A stretch of DNA of 64,000 nucleotides from UBA1258 sp963643225 (GCA_963643225.1 CAVIIX010000003.1:1-64000); one strand, 5' to 3'. Positions 36,881 through 45,585 are shown, counted from the stretch's first letter. Numbers and translations are program-made. Notes: generated by a model not told the origin, from the letters alone.

Positions 36881-36909
36881 ATTATATTAAAATCAAGCAC
36901 TCTTTTCAA
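36881..36909 (-). promoter_or_regulatory. internal promoter for tuf
   Basis: TTGAAA (36904-36909) and TATAAT (36881-36886) are spaced by exactly 17 bases on the minus strand, just after the fusA stop codon. This explains how tuf can be expressed above the rest of the operon. Confidence 0.75.
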
Positions 36910-36914
36910 GTCTT

Positions 36915-39032
36915 TTATTTTGCCTTAGCAGCAAGAACTTTTTCCTGAACGTTCTTCGGTACGGGCTCGTACTTTTCAAAGAACATTGAATAGTTACCAC
37001 GACCCTGGGTCTTGGAACGTAAGTCTGTTGAATAACCGAACATTTCAGCAAGAGGTACGAAACCACGTACAATCTTACCGCCGCCGAGATCATCCATACC
37101 TTCGATACGTCCGCGACGTGAGTTGATATCGCCGATAACATCACCCATGTATTCCTCAGGCATTGTAACTTCAACCTTCATGATGGGCTCAAGTAACTGA
37201 GGAGCGCCCTTCTGCATAGCTTCCTTCATGGCAAGCGAACCTGCGATGTGGAATGCCATTTCTGAAGAGTCGACTTCATGGTAAGAACCGTCATATACGT
37301 TAGCATATACACCCAGTACAGGGAATCCGCCGAGGATACCTGCCTTGGTAGCTTCTTCGATACCCTCTCCAACTGCAGGTATGTATTCCTTTGGAATAGC
37401 ACCACCCACAACTGTGGATTCAAATTTGAAGGTTTCTTCAGCATTGTAGTCCATGGGCTCGAATTTAACTTTACAGTGACCGTACTGACCACGACCACCG
37501 GACTGCTTGGCGTATTTTGAATCAACTTCAACAGGCTTTGTGATGCATTCCTTGTATGCAACCTGAGGAGCACCAACGTTAGCTTCAACCTTAAATTCAC
37601 GAAGAAGTCTGTCTACGATAATTTCAAGGTGGAGCTCACCCATACCTGCGATGATGGTCTGGCCTGTTTCCTGATCGGTATGTGCACGGAAGGTAGGATC
37701 TTCTTCAGCAAGCTTTGCCAAAGCTTCACCAAGCTTACCCTGACCTGCCTTGGTCTTTGGCTCAATAGCAAGCTCAATAACGGGCTCAGGGAATACCATG
37801 GATTCAAGAATAACGGGATGCTGCTCATCACAGATTGTGTCACCTGTACCTGTAAACTTGAAGCCTACTGCTGCGGCGATATCGCCTGAGTAAACCTTAT
37901 CAAGCTCTGCACGCTTGTTAGCATGCATCTGAAGGATACGTCCAACACGTTCTTTTTTATCCTTTGTTGAGTTAAGTACGTATGAACCTGCGTTCATGGT
38001 ACCGGAATATACTCTGAAGAATGCAAGCTTACCTACGAAGGGGTCAGCCATAATCTTGAAGGCTAAAGCTGAGAAGGGTTCCTCATCGGAGGAATGTCTT
38101 TCAACCTCGTTGCCGTCAAGGTCAGTACCCTTAATAGCGGGGATATCGATAGGTGAAGGCATATATTCGATTACAGCATCAAGTAATTTTTGAACGCCCT
38201 TGTTTCTGTAAGCTGTACCGCAGCATACGGGAACTGCCGTACATTCGCAGGTACCCTTTCTTAAAGCTGCCTTAAGCTCTTCGTTAGAGATTTCTTCACC
38301 TTCAAGATATCTCATCATGAGGTCGTCGTCTAATTCGCATACCTTTTCGATGAGTTCTGTGTGGTAAAGCTCAGCATCATCCTTCATGTCATCAGGAATA
38401 TCTGTAACTGTGATATCCTCACCGAGGTTATCGTTGTAGATGTATGCTTTCATTTCAAATAAATCTACGATGCCCTTGAATTCATCTTCCTTACCGATAG
38501 GTAACTGAATGCAGATAGCATTCTTGCCTAAGCGGTTTCTGATCTGATCAACTGCACCATAGAAGTTTGCACCTAAAATGTCCATCTTGTTGATGAAAGC
38601 CATTCTGGGTACGTTGTAAGTGTCAGCCTGACGCCATACGTTTTCTGACTGAGGCTCAACACCACCCTTTGCACAGAATACACCAACAGCACCATCAAGT
38701 ACTCTAAGGGAACGTTCAACTTCAACCGTGAAGTCAACGTGGCCAGGGGTATCAATGATGTTGATACGATGCTCTAAAGCGCCGGGCTTTGGTTTACAAT
38801 TTTCCTGTAAGGTCCAGTGACAGGTTGTAGCAGCTGAGGTAATTGTGATACCTCTTTCCTGTTCCTGCTCCATCCAGTCCATGGTAGCTGTACCATCATG
38901 GGTGTCACCGATCTTATGGTTAATACCGGTATAATACAAAATACGTTCAGTAGTAGTAGTCTTACCGGCATCGATATGAGCCATAATACCTATATTACGG
39001 GTACGCTCAAGGGGATATTCTCTTCCAGCCAA
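36915..39032 (-). CDS. fusA: translation elongation factor G
   Basis: 705 residues, a five-domain ribosomal translocase GTPase. GTP motifs are AHIDAGKTTTTERIL, DTPGHVDFTVEVERSL and NKMD; the domain IV loop (GGRGQYGHCKVKFEPM) is intact. The coding frame begins with TTG at 39032, nine bases after a strong AGGAGG, giving the expected N-terminus AGREYPLERTRNIG. No ATG is available near this position, so TTG is the real initiation codon. Third gene of the str operon, 21 bases after rpsG. Confidence 0.98.
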   Translation of the reverse strand: MAGREYPLERTRNIGIMAHIDAGKTTTTERILYYTGINHKIGDTHDGTATMDWMEQEQERGITITSAATTCHWTLQENCKPKPGALEHRINIIDTPGHVDFTVEVERSLRVLDGAVGVFCAKGGVEPQSENVWRQADTYNVPRMAFINKMDILGANFYGAVDQIRNRLGKNAICIQLPIGKEDEFKGIVDLFEMKAYIYNDNLGEDITVTDIPDDMKDDAELYHTELIEKVCELDDDLMMRYLEGEEISNEELKAALRKGTCECTAVPVCCGTAYRNKGVQKLLDAVIEYMPSPIDIPAIKGTDLDGNEVERHSSDEEPFSALAFKIMADPFVGKLAFFRVYSGTMNAGSYVLNSTKDKKERVGRILQMHANKRAELDKVYSGDIAAAVGFKFTGTGDTICDEQHPVILESMVFPEPVIELAIEPKTKAGQGKLGEALAKLAEEDPTFRAHTDQETGQTIIAGMGELHLEIIVDRLLREFKVEANVGAPQVAYKECITKPVEVDSKYAKQSGGRGQYGHCKVKFEPMDYNAEETFKFESTVVGGAIPKEYIPAVGEGIEEATKAGILGGFPVLGVYANVYDGSYHEVDSSEMAFHIAGSLAMKEAMQKGAPQLLEPIMKVEVTMPEEYMGDVIGDINSRRGRIEGMDDLGGGKIVRGFVPLAEMFGYSTDLRSKTQGRGNYSMFFEKYEPVPKNVQEKVLAAKAK

Positions 39033-39040
39033 TATTTTTT

Positions 39041-39046
39041 CCTCCT
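39041..39046 (-). promoter_or_regulatory. ribosome-binding site deciding the TTG start of fusA
   Basis: AGGAGG on the minus strand lies nine bases before TTG at 39032 and fixes this rare codon as the start. Confidence 0.8.
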
Positions 39047-39053
39047 ACTGAAA

Positions 39054-39524
39054 TTAGAAACGATAATGTGCAAAAGCCTTGTTTGCTTCTGCCATCTTGT
39101 GCATGTCTTCTTTTCTCTTAACAGCTGAACCTGTATTGTTAGCTGCATCCAAGATTTCGTTGGCAAGACGTTCTTCCATAGTCTTTTCTCCACGCTTACG
39201 TGAAAACATGGTCAACCAACGAAGAGCTAATGCCTGACGTCTGTCGGGCTTTACTTCGATAGGTACCTGATAGGTAGCTCCACCAATACGTCTAGCTTTA
39301 ACTTCTAAAAGAGGCATCATGTTATTCATAGCCTCTTCGAATACTTCAAGAGCCGGCTTGCCGCTCTTTTCTTCGACCTTAGCAAATGCGCCGTATACAA
39401 TCTTCTGTGCAGTTGACTTCTTACCATCAAGCATGATGTTGTTGATAAGCTTGGTAACTACCTTGTCGTTGTATAAAGGATCTGCTAATACGTCTCTTTT
39501 CTGAATATGTCCTTTACGTGGCAC
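39054..39524 (-). CDS. rpsG: 30S ribosomal protein S7
   Basis: 156 residues, the family norm, when started at GTG 39524: the product then begins PRKGHIQKRDVLADPLYN as expected. AAGGAGGG lies seven bases upstream. Longer in-frame starts would add residues not found in S7. It binds 16S rRNA and nucleates the small-subunit head. A 153-base gap separates it from rpsL; this is where S7 autoregulation acts in other bacteria, but no clear S7-binding structure is recognised here. Confidence 0.98.
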   Translation of the reverse strand: MPRKGHIQKRDVLADPLYNDKVVTKLINNIMLDGKKSTAQKIVYGAFAKVEEKSGKPALEVFEEAMNNMMPLLEVKARRIGGATYQVPIEVKPDRRQALALRWLTMFSRKRGEKTMEERLANEILDAANNTGSAVKRKEDMHKMAEANKAFAHYRF

Positions 39525-39531
39525 GGTTCTT

Positions 39532-39539
39532 CCCTCCTT
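39532..39539 (-). promoter_or_regulatory. ribosome-binding site deciding the GTG start of rpsG
   Basis: AAGGAGGG on the minus strand, seven bases before GTG at 39524; no alternative ATG gives a correct-length S7. Confidence 0.8.
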
Positions 39540-39677
39540 ATTCATTAAGAAATAAATCATCGGTACTCACAACGTGTAACTAATTCACCTCTGTGTACGT
39601 GCAGGTGTATCTGATAAAAAACAGAAAATCCAACACTAATTAGTCTTTGTGGTACTCAAAACTACTTTTGGCAAAAA

Positions 39678-40097
39678 TTATTTGCCTGCCTTGGGTCTCT
39701 TAGCGCCGTACTTTGAACGGGCCTGTTTTCTGTTTGCAACACCTGCAGTATCAAGAGTACCACGAACGATGTGATATCTTGTACCGGGTAAGTCTTTAAC
39801 ACGGCCGCCACGTACTAAAACTACGCTATGCTCCTGAAGGTTATGGCCTTCACCGGGAATGTAGGATGTAACTTCGATTCCGTTTGAAAGACGTACTCTT
39901 GCGATCTTTCTAAGAGCTGAGTTAGGCTTTTTAGGGGTCTTTGTCTTAACTGCTGTACAAACGCCACGCTTCTGAGGAGCGCTCTGGTCTGTAGACTTCT
40001 TGTGAAGAGAGTTATAACCCTTCTGAAGAGCAGGAGCTGTAGACTTTGTAATCTTTACCTCACGACCCTTTCTTACTAACTGGTTAAATGTAGGCAT
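39678..40097 (-). CDS. rpsL: 30S ribosomal protein S12
   Basis: 139 residues from the ATG at 40097 (PTFNQLVRKGREV), preceded by AAAGGAAG. S12 monitors codon-anticodon pairing in the decoding centre. The segment KTPKKPNSALRK and the later RGGRVKDLPG keep the lysines whose changes give streptomycin resistance, so the form is wild type. First gene of the str operon under a consensus promoter. Confidence 0.98.
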   Translation of the reverse strand: MPTFNQLVRKGREVKITKSTAPALQKGYNSLHKKSTDQSAPQKRGVCTAVKTKTPKKPNSALRKIARVRLSNGIEVTSYIPGEGHNLQEHSVVLVRGGRVKDLPGTRYHIVRGTLDTAGVANRKQARSKYGAKRPKAGK

Positions 40098-40175
40098 TCT
40101 GTTTTCTTCCTTTCTGTAATAGTCATGCATATTTTTGCGCACAAAAAAACAATGCACTTTCACGCACGCTACCAC

Positions 40176-40204
40176 ATTATACGTACGAAAAAGCACATTG
40201 TCAA
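40176..40204 (-). promoter_or_regulatory. consensus promoter of the str operon
   Basis: A perfect sigma-A consensus on the minus strand: TTGACA (40199-40204), 17-base spacer, TATAAT (40176-40181). It lies 79 bases before rpsL and is the best promoter in the window. Confidence 0.9.
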
Positions 40205-40235
40205 GTTATATCTTCATATTATACTTGCAATATTT

Positions 40236-41108
40236 TTAATCTAAATCTTTACCTGTCAGTAATTTGTAGCCCTGTAAATATTTCTCGATGGTCTTATTTA
40301 CCACTTCTTCAGGAAGTGTCCAGTCGTGACCTTCGTTATTCTTAAGCCAGTCTCTTGCAAACTGCTTGTCAAAGGAAGGCTGTGAGTGGCCTGCTTCGTA
40401 GCCTTCTTCCGGCCAGAAACGGGAGCTGTCGGGAGTGAGCATTTCATCACCAATCACAATTTCACCATTTTCATCAAGACCAAATTCGAATTTTGTATCT
40501 GCAATGATTATACCCTTTGTGAGTGCATAATCGGCGCACTTCTTATATAAAGCAAGGGTACAGTCCTTAAGCTTTGCAGCATATTCAAGGCCCTTCCCTG
40601 GAAATCTCTTTTCAAGATAGTCAATGCTTTCTTCAAAAGAAATATTTTCGTCATGATCACCGATTTCTGCCTTGGTGGAAGGAGTGTAGATGGGTTCAGG
40701 CAGCTTGTCTGATTCCTTTAAGCCTTCAGGAAGTTTAATCCCGCACACGGTTCCGTTTTTCTTATAGCTTGCCCAGCCTGAGCCTGTAATGTAGCCTCTT
40801 ACGATGCATTCAACCGGAAGCATTGTAAGCTTCTTTACCAGCATGCTCTTTCCCTCAAATCTTTCCTGACGGAAAAATTCCGGCATATCCTTAGTGTCAA
40901 CGGAAAGCATGTGATTGGGTAAAATGTCCTTAGTCATTTCAAACCAGAATTTTGACATCTGTGTCAGCACATTCCCCTTTTTTGTGACCGTGTTGTTTAG
41001 GATTACGTCAAAGCAGCTGATACGGTCTGTTGCAACTAAAATCAAATTCTCGCCGATGTCGTAAATTTCACGCACCTTACCTTCTTTTACAGGTCTGTAC
41101 TCTTTCAT
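40236..41108 (-). CDS. purC: phosphoribosylaminoimidazole-succinocarboxamide synthase
   Basis: 290 residues. It joins aspartate to carboxyaminoimidazole ribotide in purine synthesis. Family blocks are KEGKVREIYDIGENLILVATDRISCFDV, VECIVRGYITGSGW, IIADTKFEFG and DEMLTPDSSRFWP. The ATG at 41108 follows AAGGAG by eight bases. It stands alone, away from other pur genes, upstream of the str operon promoter and without a clear terminator in the short gap between. Confidence 0.97.
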   Translation of the reverse strand: MKEYRPVKEGKVREIYDIGENLILVATDRISCFDVILNNTVTKKGNVLTQMSKFWFEMTKDILPNHMLSVDTKDMPEFFRQERFEGKSMLVKKLTMLPVECIVRGYITGSGWASYKKNGTVCGIKLPEGLKESDKLPEPIYTPSTKAEIGDHDENISFEESIDYLEKRFPGKGLEYAAKLKDCTLALYKKCADYALTKGIIIADTKFEFGLDENGEIVIGDEMLTPDSSRFWPEEGYEAGHSQPSFDKQFARDWLKNNEGHDWTLPEEVVNKTIEKYLQGYKLLTGKDLD

Positions 41109-41152
41109 TGAAAGTTCTCCTTTTGAATATTGTTGCCCCATACATCCTTTTA

Positions 41153-41181
41153 ATCCTAACATAACAAAATTTGCCGTGCAA
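41153..41181 (-). promoter_or_regulatory. possible promoter of purC
   Basis: TTGCAC (41176-41181) and TAGGAT (41153-41158) are 17 bases apart on the minus strand. Moderate match; no PurR or guanine-riboswitch element is recognised. Confidence 0.4.
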
Positions 41182-41214
41182 TCGAATATTTACCATATTT
41201 TATATTTTCTTCAC

Positions 41215-41243
41215 TTGTTACTTTAATTTCCTATGTTTATAAT
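41215..41243 (+). promoter_or_regulatory. promoter of the clpX-like gene
   Basis: TTGTTA (41215-41220) and a consensus TATAAT (41238-41243) with a 17-base spacer, 30 bases before the start codon. Confidence 0.75.
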
Positions 41244-41273
41244 GTACTTAAAAATTTACGAAAGGACACATAA

Positions 41274-42797
41274 ATGTCAGAAGAATACGAATCAGTCTGT
41301 ATGATATGCAGACGTACAGAATCTGTGGCAGGCCCAATGTTGAAACTTCCGGGCAACATATGCGTGTGCAACGACTGCCTCCAAAAAACAATAGATATGG
41401 CTTCGGTCATGGACCCTTCGATGCTTGATTTTGGCGGTCTTGGCCCTGATTTAAAGGGTGCGTCTAAAAAGGAAAATTCTACAAAGGAAGAAGCTTTAGA
41501 TGAAAACACTTCTGATTTAGATGAAAACACTTCTAATATAGAAGAAATATCTGTTGAAAAAAACAAAACCGAAGATGAGCTAAAAGAAAAGGACGATGAA
41601 AAAGAAGAAAAGGAAGATTCCTTTTCTAAAAGATATGCCGGCTTTCCTAATATAAGTTTTTTGAATCTTGCTGATTTATCTGGTGAAATCCCAGGGCGCC
41701 AAAGGGTTAAGAAAAAGAAAAAGCCCTTAGAGCCCATTAAACTCGAAGACGTTTTACCGCCCCATAAGATTAAAGAAAAGCTTGATGAGTATGTAATCGG
41801 TCAAAAGCAGGCCAAAAAAATTATATCCGTTGCAGTTTACAACCACTATAAGCGCGTTGCCACCGGCACAATGGATGAAATCGAAATTGAAAAATCAAAC
41901 ATTTTAATGATTGGTCCCACAGGCTGCGGTAAGACTTATTTAGTTAAAACTCTTGCTAAGCTTTTAGATGTGCCGCTTGCCATTGCTGATGCCACCTCTT
42001 TAACGGAAGCAGGCTACATCGGTGACGACATCGAATCGGTGGTATCAAAGCTTTTGGCAGCTGCAGATAACGACGTTGAGCGTGCGGAACGAGGCATTAT
42101 CTTCATCGACGAAATCGACAAGATTGCCAAGAAAAAGGAAACCACCTCCCGTGACGTTTCAGGTGAGTCCGTTCAGCAGGGAATGTTAAAGCTTTTGGAA
42201 GGAGCTAAGGTGGAAGTACCTGTCGGTGCCAATTCAAAAAACGCCATGGTGCCTCTTGCCACAGTCAACACAAGAAACATTTTATTTATCTGTGGTGGTG
42301 CTTTCCCTGATTTAGAGGAAATCATCAAACAGCGTCTTAACAAAAAGACCGGCATCGGCTACACTGCCGAGCTTAAGGATAAATGGGATAAAGAAAAGAA
42401 CCTTTTAAGCAAGGTAACCGTTGAGGACATCAAGAAATTTGGTATGATTCCGGAATTTGTTGGTCGTCTCCCGGTACTCTGCCCCATGGAATCTTTAGAT
42501 GAAGAAATGTTAATCGAGATATTAAAGGAGCCAAAAAATGCCATCCTAAAGCAGTATAAAAAACTACTTGAGCTTGATGAAGTAAAGCTTGAATTTACCG
42601 ACGAAGCCTTGGTGGCCATTGCAAAAAAGGCTATGGAGCGCGACACCGGGGCCAGAGCCCTTCGCGCCATCATCGAAGAATTCATGCTTGACATCATGTA
42701 CGAAATTCCAAAAGACAAAAACATTGGCACCGTCACCATCACCGATTCCTACATTAACGGCACCGGCGGCCCGATAATCGAAATGAGAGCAGAATAA
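41274..42797 (+). CDS. clpX: ClpX-like AAA+ ATPase with long acidic linker
   Basis: 507 residues against about 420 for ordinary ClpX. A zinc-binding domain (C9, C12, C32, C35) is followed by a charged linker of about 100 residues, then the AAA+ module: LPPHKIKEKLDEYVIGQ, Walker A GPTGCGKT (214-221), Walker B IIFIDEIDK, and the C-terminal domain (MERDTGARALRAIIEEFMLD). Unfolds substrates, usually for ClpP. Differences from canonical ClpX: pore loop GYIG instead of GYVG, IGY instead of IGF in the ClpP-docking loop, and no RKH motif in the substrate loop (VGANSKNAMVPLATVNT in its place). No clpP or tig is adjacent. It may be a paralogue with altered partners. Confidence 0.88.
   Translation: MSEEYESVCMICRRTESVAGPMLKLPGNICVCNDCLQKTIDMASVMDPSMLDFGGLGPDLKGASKKENSTKEEALDENTSDLDENTSNIEEISVEKNKTEDELKEKDDEKEEKEDSFSKRYAGFPNISFLNLADLSGEIPGRQRVKKKKKPLEPIKLEDVLPPHKIKEKLDEYVIGQKQAKKIISVAVYNHYKRVATGTMDEIEIEKSNILMIGPTGCGKTYLVKTLAKLLDVPLAIADATSLTEAGYIGDDIESVVSKLLAAADNDVERAERGIIFIDEIDKIAKKKETTSRDVSGESVQQGMLKLLEGAKVEVPVGANSKNAMVPLATVNTRNILFICGGAFPDLEEIIKQRLNKKTGIGYTAELKDKWDKEKNLLSKVTVEDIKKFGMIPEFVGRLPVLCPMESLDEEMLIEILKEPKNAILKQYKKLLELDEVKLEFTDEALVAIAKKAMERDTGARALRAIIEEFMLDIMYEIPKDKNIGTVTITDSYINGTGGPIIEMRAE
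41496..41534 (+). repeat. tandem 21-base period repeat in clpX linker
   Basis: An 18-base unit beginning TTAGATGAAAACACTTCT occurs at 41496-41513 and 41517-41534, in frame with a 21-base period. It encodes two copies of LDENTS(D/N) in the acidic linker. Confidence 0.85.
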
Positions 42798-42827
42798 AAA
42801 AAGCCTCGGCAATGCCGAGGCTTTTTT
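42796..42827. terminator. bidirectional terminator between clpX and the MFS gene
   Basis: GCCTCGGC/GCCGAGGC with a 3-base loop, flanked by A6 on the left and T6 on the right, sits between two convergent genes and would work in both directions. Confidence 0.92.
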
Positions 42828-42839
42828 ATATAGCAAATT

Positions 42840-44120
42840 TTATGCTTCTTTTTCTGCTTTATCCTTTGTGTTAAGCTTAGGAACCATTACACAGCACACG
42901 ATTAATGCGATTACGTAAAGAGCAAGAGTAACGTAAAGAACTGTCTGGTAGCCGACAGGGTTATCCTTAGTGGAGCAGGTGCCAACATGTGTAACGATGA
43001 AGTTAGCAAGCTGGTTGCCTGAAAGGCCTGCCATTGCCCATGCTGATAAGCACATGCCGTGAACGGCTGAAATCTTGCCCATGCCAAAGTGATCGGATAA
43101 AAGGGTAGGTACATTTGAGAAGCCTCCGCCGTAGCCTGCGTTTACCATGATTAAAAGTGCTGCACAGAGGATTGCAAGAGCCGGAACAGTAGCGCCCTTA
43201 ACGATACCCTGAGTGATAACGGTTAAGCCTGTGAATGCGATTGAAAGAATGAAAATAATCTTGTAGATTGAGTTTCTGTCCTTAAAGCAGTCAGCCCATG
43301 CAGAAAAGCCAAGACGACCTGCCGCATTTGCAACAGCGGTGATGGAGCCGAGTGTAGCTGCCATAGCACCGAGACCAACAGCATTAAAGATCATCTTTTC
43401 CTGAGAGATAAGAGCAAGACCACAGGTAATGTTGATATAGAACATAATCCAGATACCGACAAAGGTCTTGTTGCCAAAGGAAGTCTTGAAGTTTGAACCA
43501 AGTGTCTTGAAAAATTCCCTGATGCCGCCTTCTGAATGCTTTTCTACCCAGGTAGAAGGCTTCTTTAAAAGAATGTGACCAACAAACATCATTACGAAGT
43601 ATACAGCGCCCATGATGAAGAACATGGGAGCAGGGTTATTGTCAAATTTGTCTAAGATAAACTGCATGATAGGTGTTGCAATTGCTTTGGCAGCACCGAA
43701 GCCTGCTACTGCAAGACCTGTTGCAAGACCCTTTTTATCTTCAAACCAAAGCATAAGTGTTTTAACAGGTGAAAGATAACCTGTACCAAGACCTACGCCC
43801 ATGATGCAGCCATAGAATAAGAAAATTAAAGGTAAAGACTTAAGAAGAATTGCTACGCCTGTACCAAGCATACCTGTTGTAAAGCAGATTGTAGCGATTA
43901 AAGAAGATTTATGAATATCCTTTTCTACTACGTCTCCAAGGAATGCTGCTGACATGCCGAGGAAGAAAATTGCAAGTGAAAACGCCCAACCGCAGGCACT
44001 GGGGGTGGCACCAATGTAATCTGCAATTTCACCTGAGAATGTAGACCAGCAGTAAACTGTACCGATACTGCAGTGAAGTAACAGTGCGGGAATCGCACCG
44101 CGAATCCATTTGTTTTCCAT
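42840..44120 (-). CDS. OFA-type MFS transporter (oxalate/formate antiporter family)
   Basis: 426 residues with twelve hydrophobic segments. MFS features typical of the OFA group are seen: IGTVYCWSTF in helix 1, GVGLGTGYLSPVKT, the cytoplasmic KKGLATGLAVAGFG block and SNVPTLLSDHFG near the end. Members exchange carboxylates such as oxalate for formate or take up other monocarboxylates; the substrate here is not readable. AAAGGAG precedes the ATG. The promoter region contains a perfect inverted repeat that may be an operator. Confidence 0.88.
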   Translation of the reverse strand: MENKWIRGAIPALLLHCSIGTVYCWSTFSGEIADYIGATPSACGWAFSLAIFFLGMSAAFLGDVVEKDIHKSSLIATICFTTGMLGTGVAILLKSLPLIFLFYGCIMGVGLGTGYLSPVKTLMLWFEDKKGLATGLAVAGFGAAKAIATPIMQFILDKFDNNPAPMFFIMGAVYFVMMFVGHILLKKPSTWVEKHSEGGIREFFKTLGSNFKTSFGNKTFVGIWIMFYINITCGLALISQEKMIFNAVGLGAMAATLGSITAVANAAGRLGFSAWADCFKDRNSIYKIIFILSIAFTGLTVITQGIVKGATVPALAILCAALLIMVNAGYGGGFSNVPTLLSDHFGMGKISAVHGMCLSAWAMAGLSGNQLANFIVTHVGTCSTKDNPVGYQTVLYVTLALYVIALIVCCVMVPKLNTKDKAEKEA

Positions 44121-44159
44121 AGATTTATGAAACTCCTTTCAAAATAAAAGGGCACTTAA

Positions 44160-44193
44160 AATGCCAAAACTCATTATAAAGAGTTTTGGCATT
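44160..44193. other. perfect 13-base inverted repeat: htrA terminator and/or MFS operator
   Basis: AATGCCAAAACTC and GAGTTTTGGCATT are separated by 8 bases. It follows the htrA stop codon by about 40 bases but lacks a T tract, and it overlaps the spacer, -10 box and expected transcription start of the MFS promoter at 44173-44201. Its role could be termination of htrA, repression of the MFS gene, or both. Confidence 0.6.
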
Positions 44194-44201
44194 AATTTCA
44201 A
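44173..44201 (-). promoter_or_regulatory. promoter of the MFS gene
   Basis: TTGAAA (44196-44201), 17-base spacer, TATAAT (44173-44178) on the minus strand. Confidence 0.75.
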
Positions 44202-44235
44202 GATTTTGTATCTATTTATAAGAAGTTATTGCTGA

Positions 44236-45585
44236 TTATTCGCTTCTTTTGCCAAGAGTTACCTCCAAATCAATGTATTTCATTTCACCAGATTCAACTC
44301 TTGCAACCGTAATGGTAACGGTTTCCCCAGCCTTATAATAAGACAGGCATTCGGAAAGTTCTGTATAGGAGTCAACCGTCTGTCCATCCACCTTTGTAAT
44401 GACGTCGTATTTGTAAATACCTGCAGCAGCTGCGCCTGAGCCTTCTGAAACATCATTTACCAAAGCGCCTGAAGGATAGCCGTATTCTGTAGGGTCAATA
44501 GCTGAATTAATGGTGACACCAAGGTAGCCCTTTTCTGAATCTGCTACCTTTGTGCGGGTCTCACGCTCTGAAAACTCCTGTAAGATATCCTTTACCTCAC
44601 TGATAGGAATTGCAAAGCCTATGCCCTCTACAGTGTCTCCGCCTACCTTTGAAGAATTGATACCGATTACTTCGCCGTTGACATTCAAAAGTGCGCCGCC
44701 TGAATTACCGGGGTTGATGGCTGCAGAAGTCTGAATTAAGTCCTCATAGGTCACTGAATCAATTGTCATGTCTCTGTCAAGCGCTGAAATTACGCCGGTT
44801 GTAACGGACTGACCGTATCCTAAGGCATTACCGATTGCAATTGCCGGCTCACCAATTTTAAGAGAATCGGAATCGCCTAAGGTTGCGACCTTGATAGCAG
44901 CCTTTGTATCTTCGGAAATGCTTGATTTTGAAACTGCAATAACTGCAATATCAATTGAAGAATCGTAGCCCTTAACATAGGCTGCTGCGGAAGAATCGTC
45001 CACAAACAAAACGGTTAATTCCTTGCTGTCTTCAATTACGTGGTGGTTGGTGGCGATGTAATATTCTTCATCACTTTCACCGATTATAATGCCTGAACCG
45101 CAGGATTCGGAATCCTGAGTATAGCGTCTTCCAAACCAGTCTGTGGTGGTGTACTCACCAACATTTGTAACTGCCACCATTGAAGGCATTACGTTTTCCG
45201 CAACGGTTGTAACATCAGTCACTACCATGGCGGAAGCATTTGCACCTGAATTCTGAACCGTATTAAGGGCGCTCTGAAGGTCTGCAATCTCCTGCTTTAA
45301 TGCAAGCATCTCGGCATCCTCCGTAAGCGTTGTTTCAACAGCAGCCTTCGGCAAAAGAAAAGTATTTACTCCGTAAAATGCGCCGGCTGCACAGCCACCG
45401 AATAAAATACCCAGGAAAATCGTTCCTGCTATTTTACTAAAGGTACCCTTCTTTTCTTTTTTCTTCTTTGACTTTTTTTGATTGTTATCAGGCGTATTGT
45501 TAAAATTGCTACTGCTCTGATATGCGTTTTCTGTTCTCTCGTTTCTCAAATAATCTGAGTTATTATAAAAATCCTGTTCGTTCAT
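44236..45585 (-). CDS. htrA: HtrA/DegP-like membrane-anchored serine protease
   Basis: 449 residues. A lysine-rich cytoplasmic N-terminus (about 1-47) and one membrane anchor (about 50-75) place the rest outside the cell. The trypsin-like domain has the triad in ATNHHVIED (His), SSIDIAVIAV (Asp) and AAINPGNSGGALLN (Ser); a single PDZ domain follows (KGYLGVTINSA onward, with GSGAAAAGIYKYDVI). It degrades or refolds damaged exported proteins. The start has AGGAGG about nine bases upstream. It lies at the end of the surface-glycan region but is probably transcribed separately. Confidence 0.95.
   Translation of the reverse strand: MNEQDFYNNSDYLRNERTENAYQSSSNFNNTPDNNQKKSKKKKEKKGTFSKIAGTIFLGILFGGCAAGAFYGVNTFLLPKAAVETTLTEDAEMLALKQEIADLQSALNTVQNSGANASAMVVTDVTTVAENVMPSMVAVTNVGEYTTTDWFGRRYTQDSESCGSGIIIGESDEEYYIATNHHVIEDSKELTVLFVDDSSAAAYVKGYDSSIDIAVIAVSKSSISEDTKAAIKVATLGDSDSLKIGEPAIAIGNALGYGQSVTTGVISALDRDMTIDSVTYEDLIQTSAAINPGNSGGALLNVNGEVIGINSSKVGGDTVEGIGFAIPISEVKDILQEFSERETRTKVADSEKGYLGVTINSAIDPTEYGYPSGALVNDVSEGSGAAAAGIYKYDVITKVDGQTVDSYTELSECLSYYKAGETVTITVARVESGEMKYIDLEVTLGKRSE

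Noticed and set aside
40164..40204. Imperfect inverted repeat around the str promoter as an operator or attenuator
   Set aside because: Arms have two mismatches and a loop of about 29 bases, and one arm is the -35 region itself; too weak to support a function.
41237..41737. 166-codon minus-strand open frame opposite clpX
   Set aside because: Ser/Phe-rich antisense of the acidic clpX linker, which is an artefact of Glu/Lys-rich coding; it also crosses the clpX promoter.
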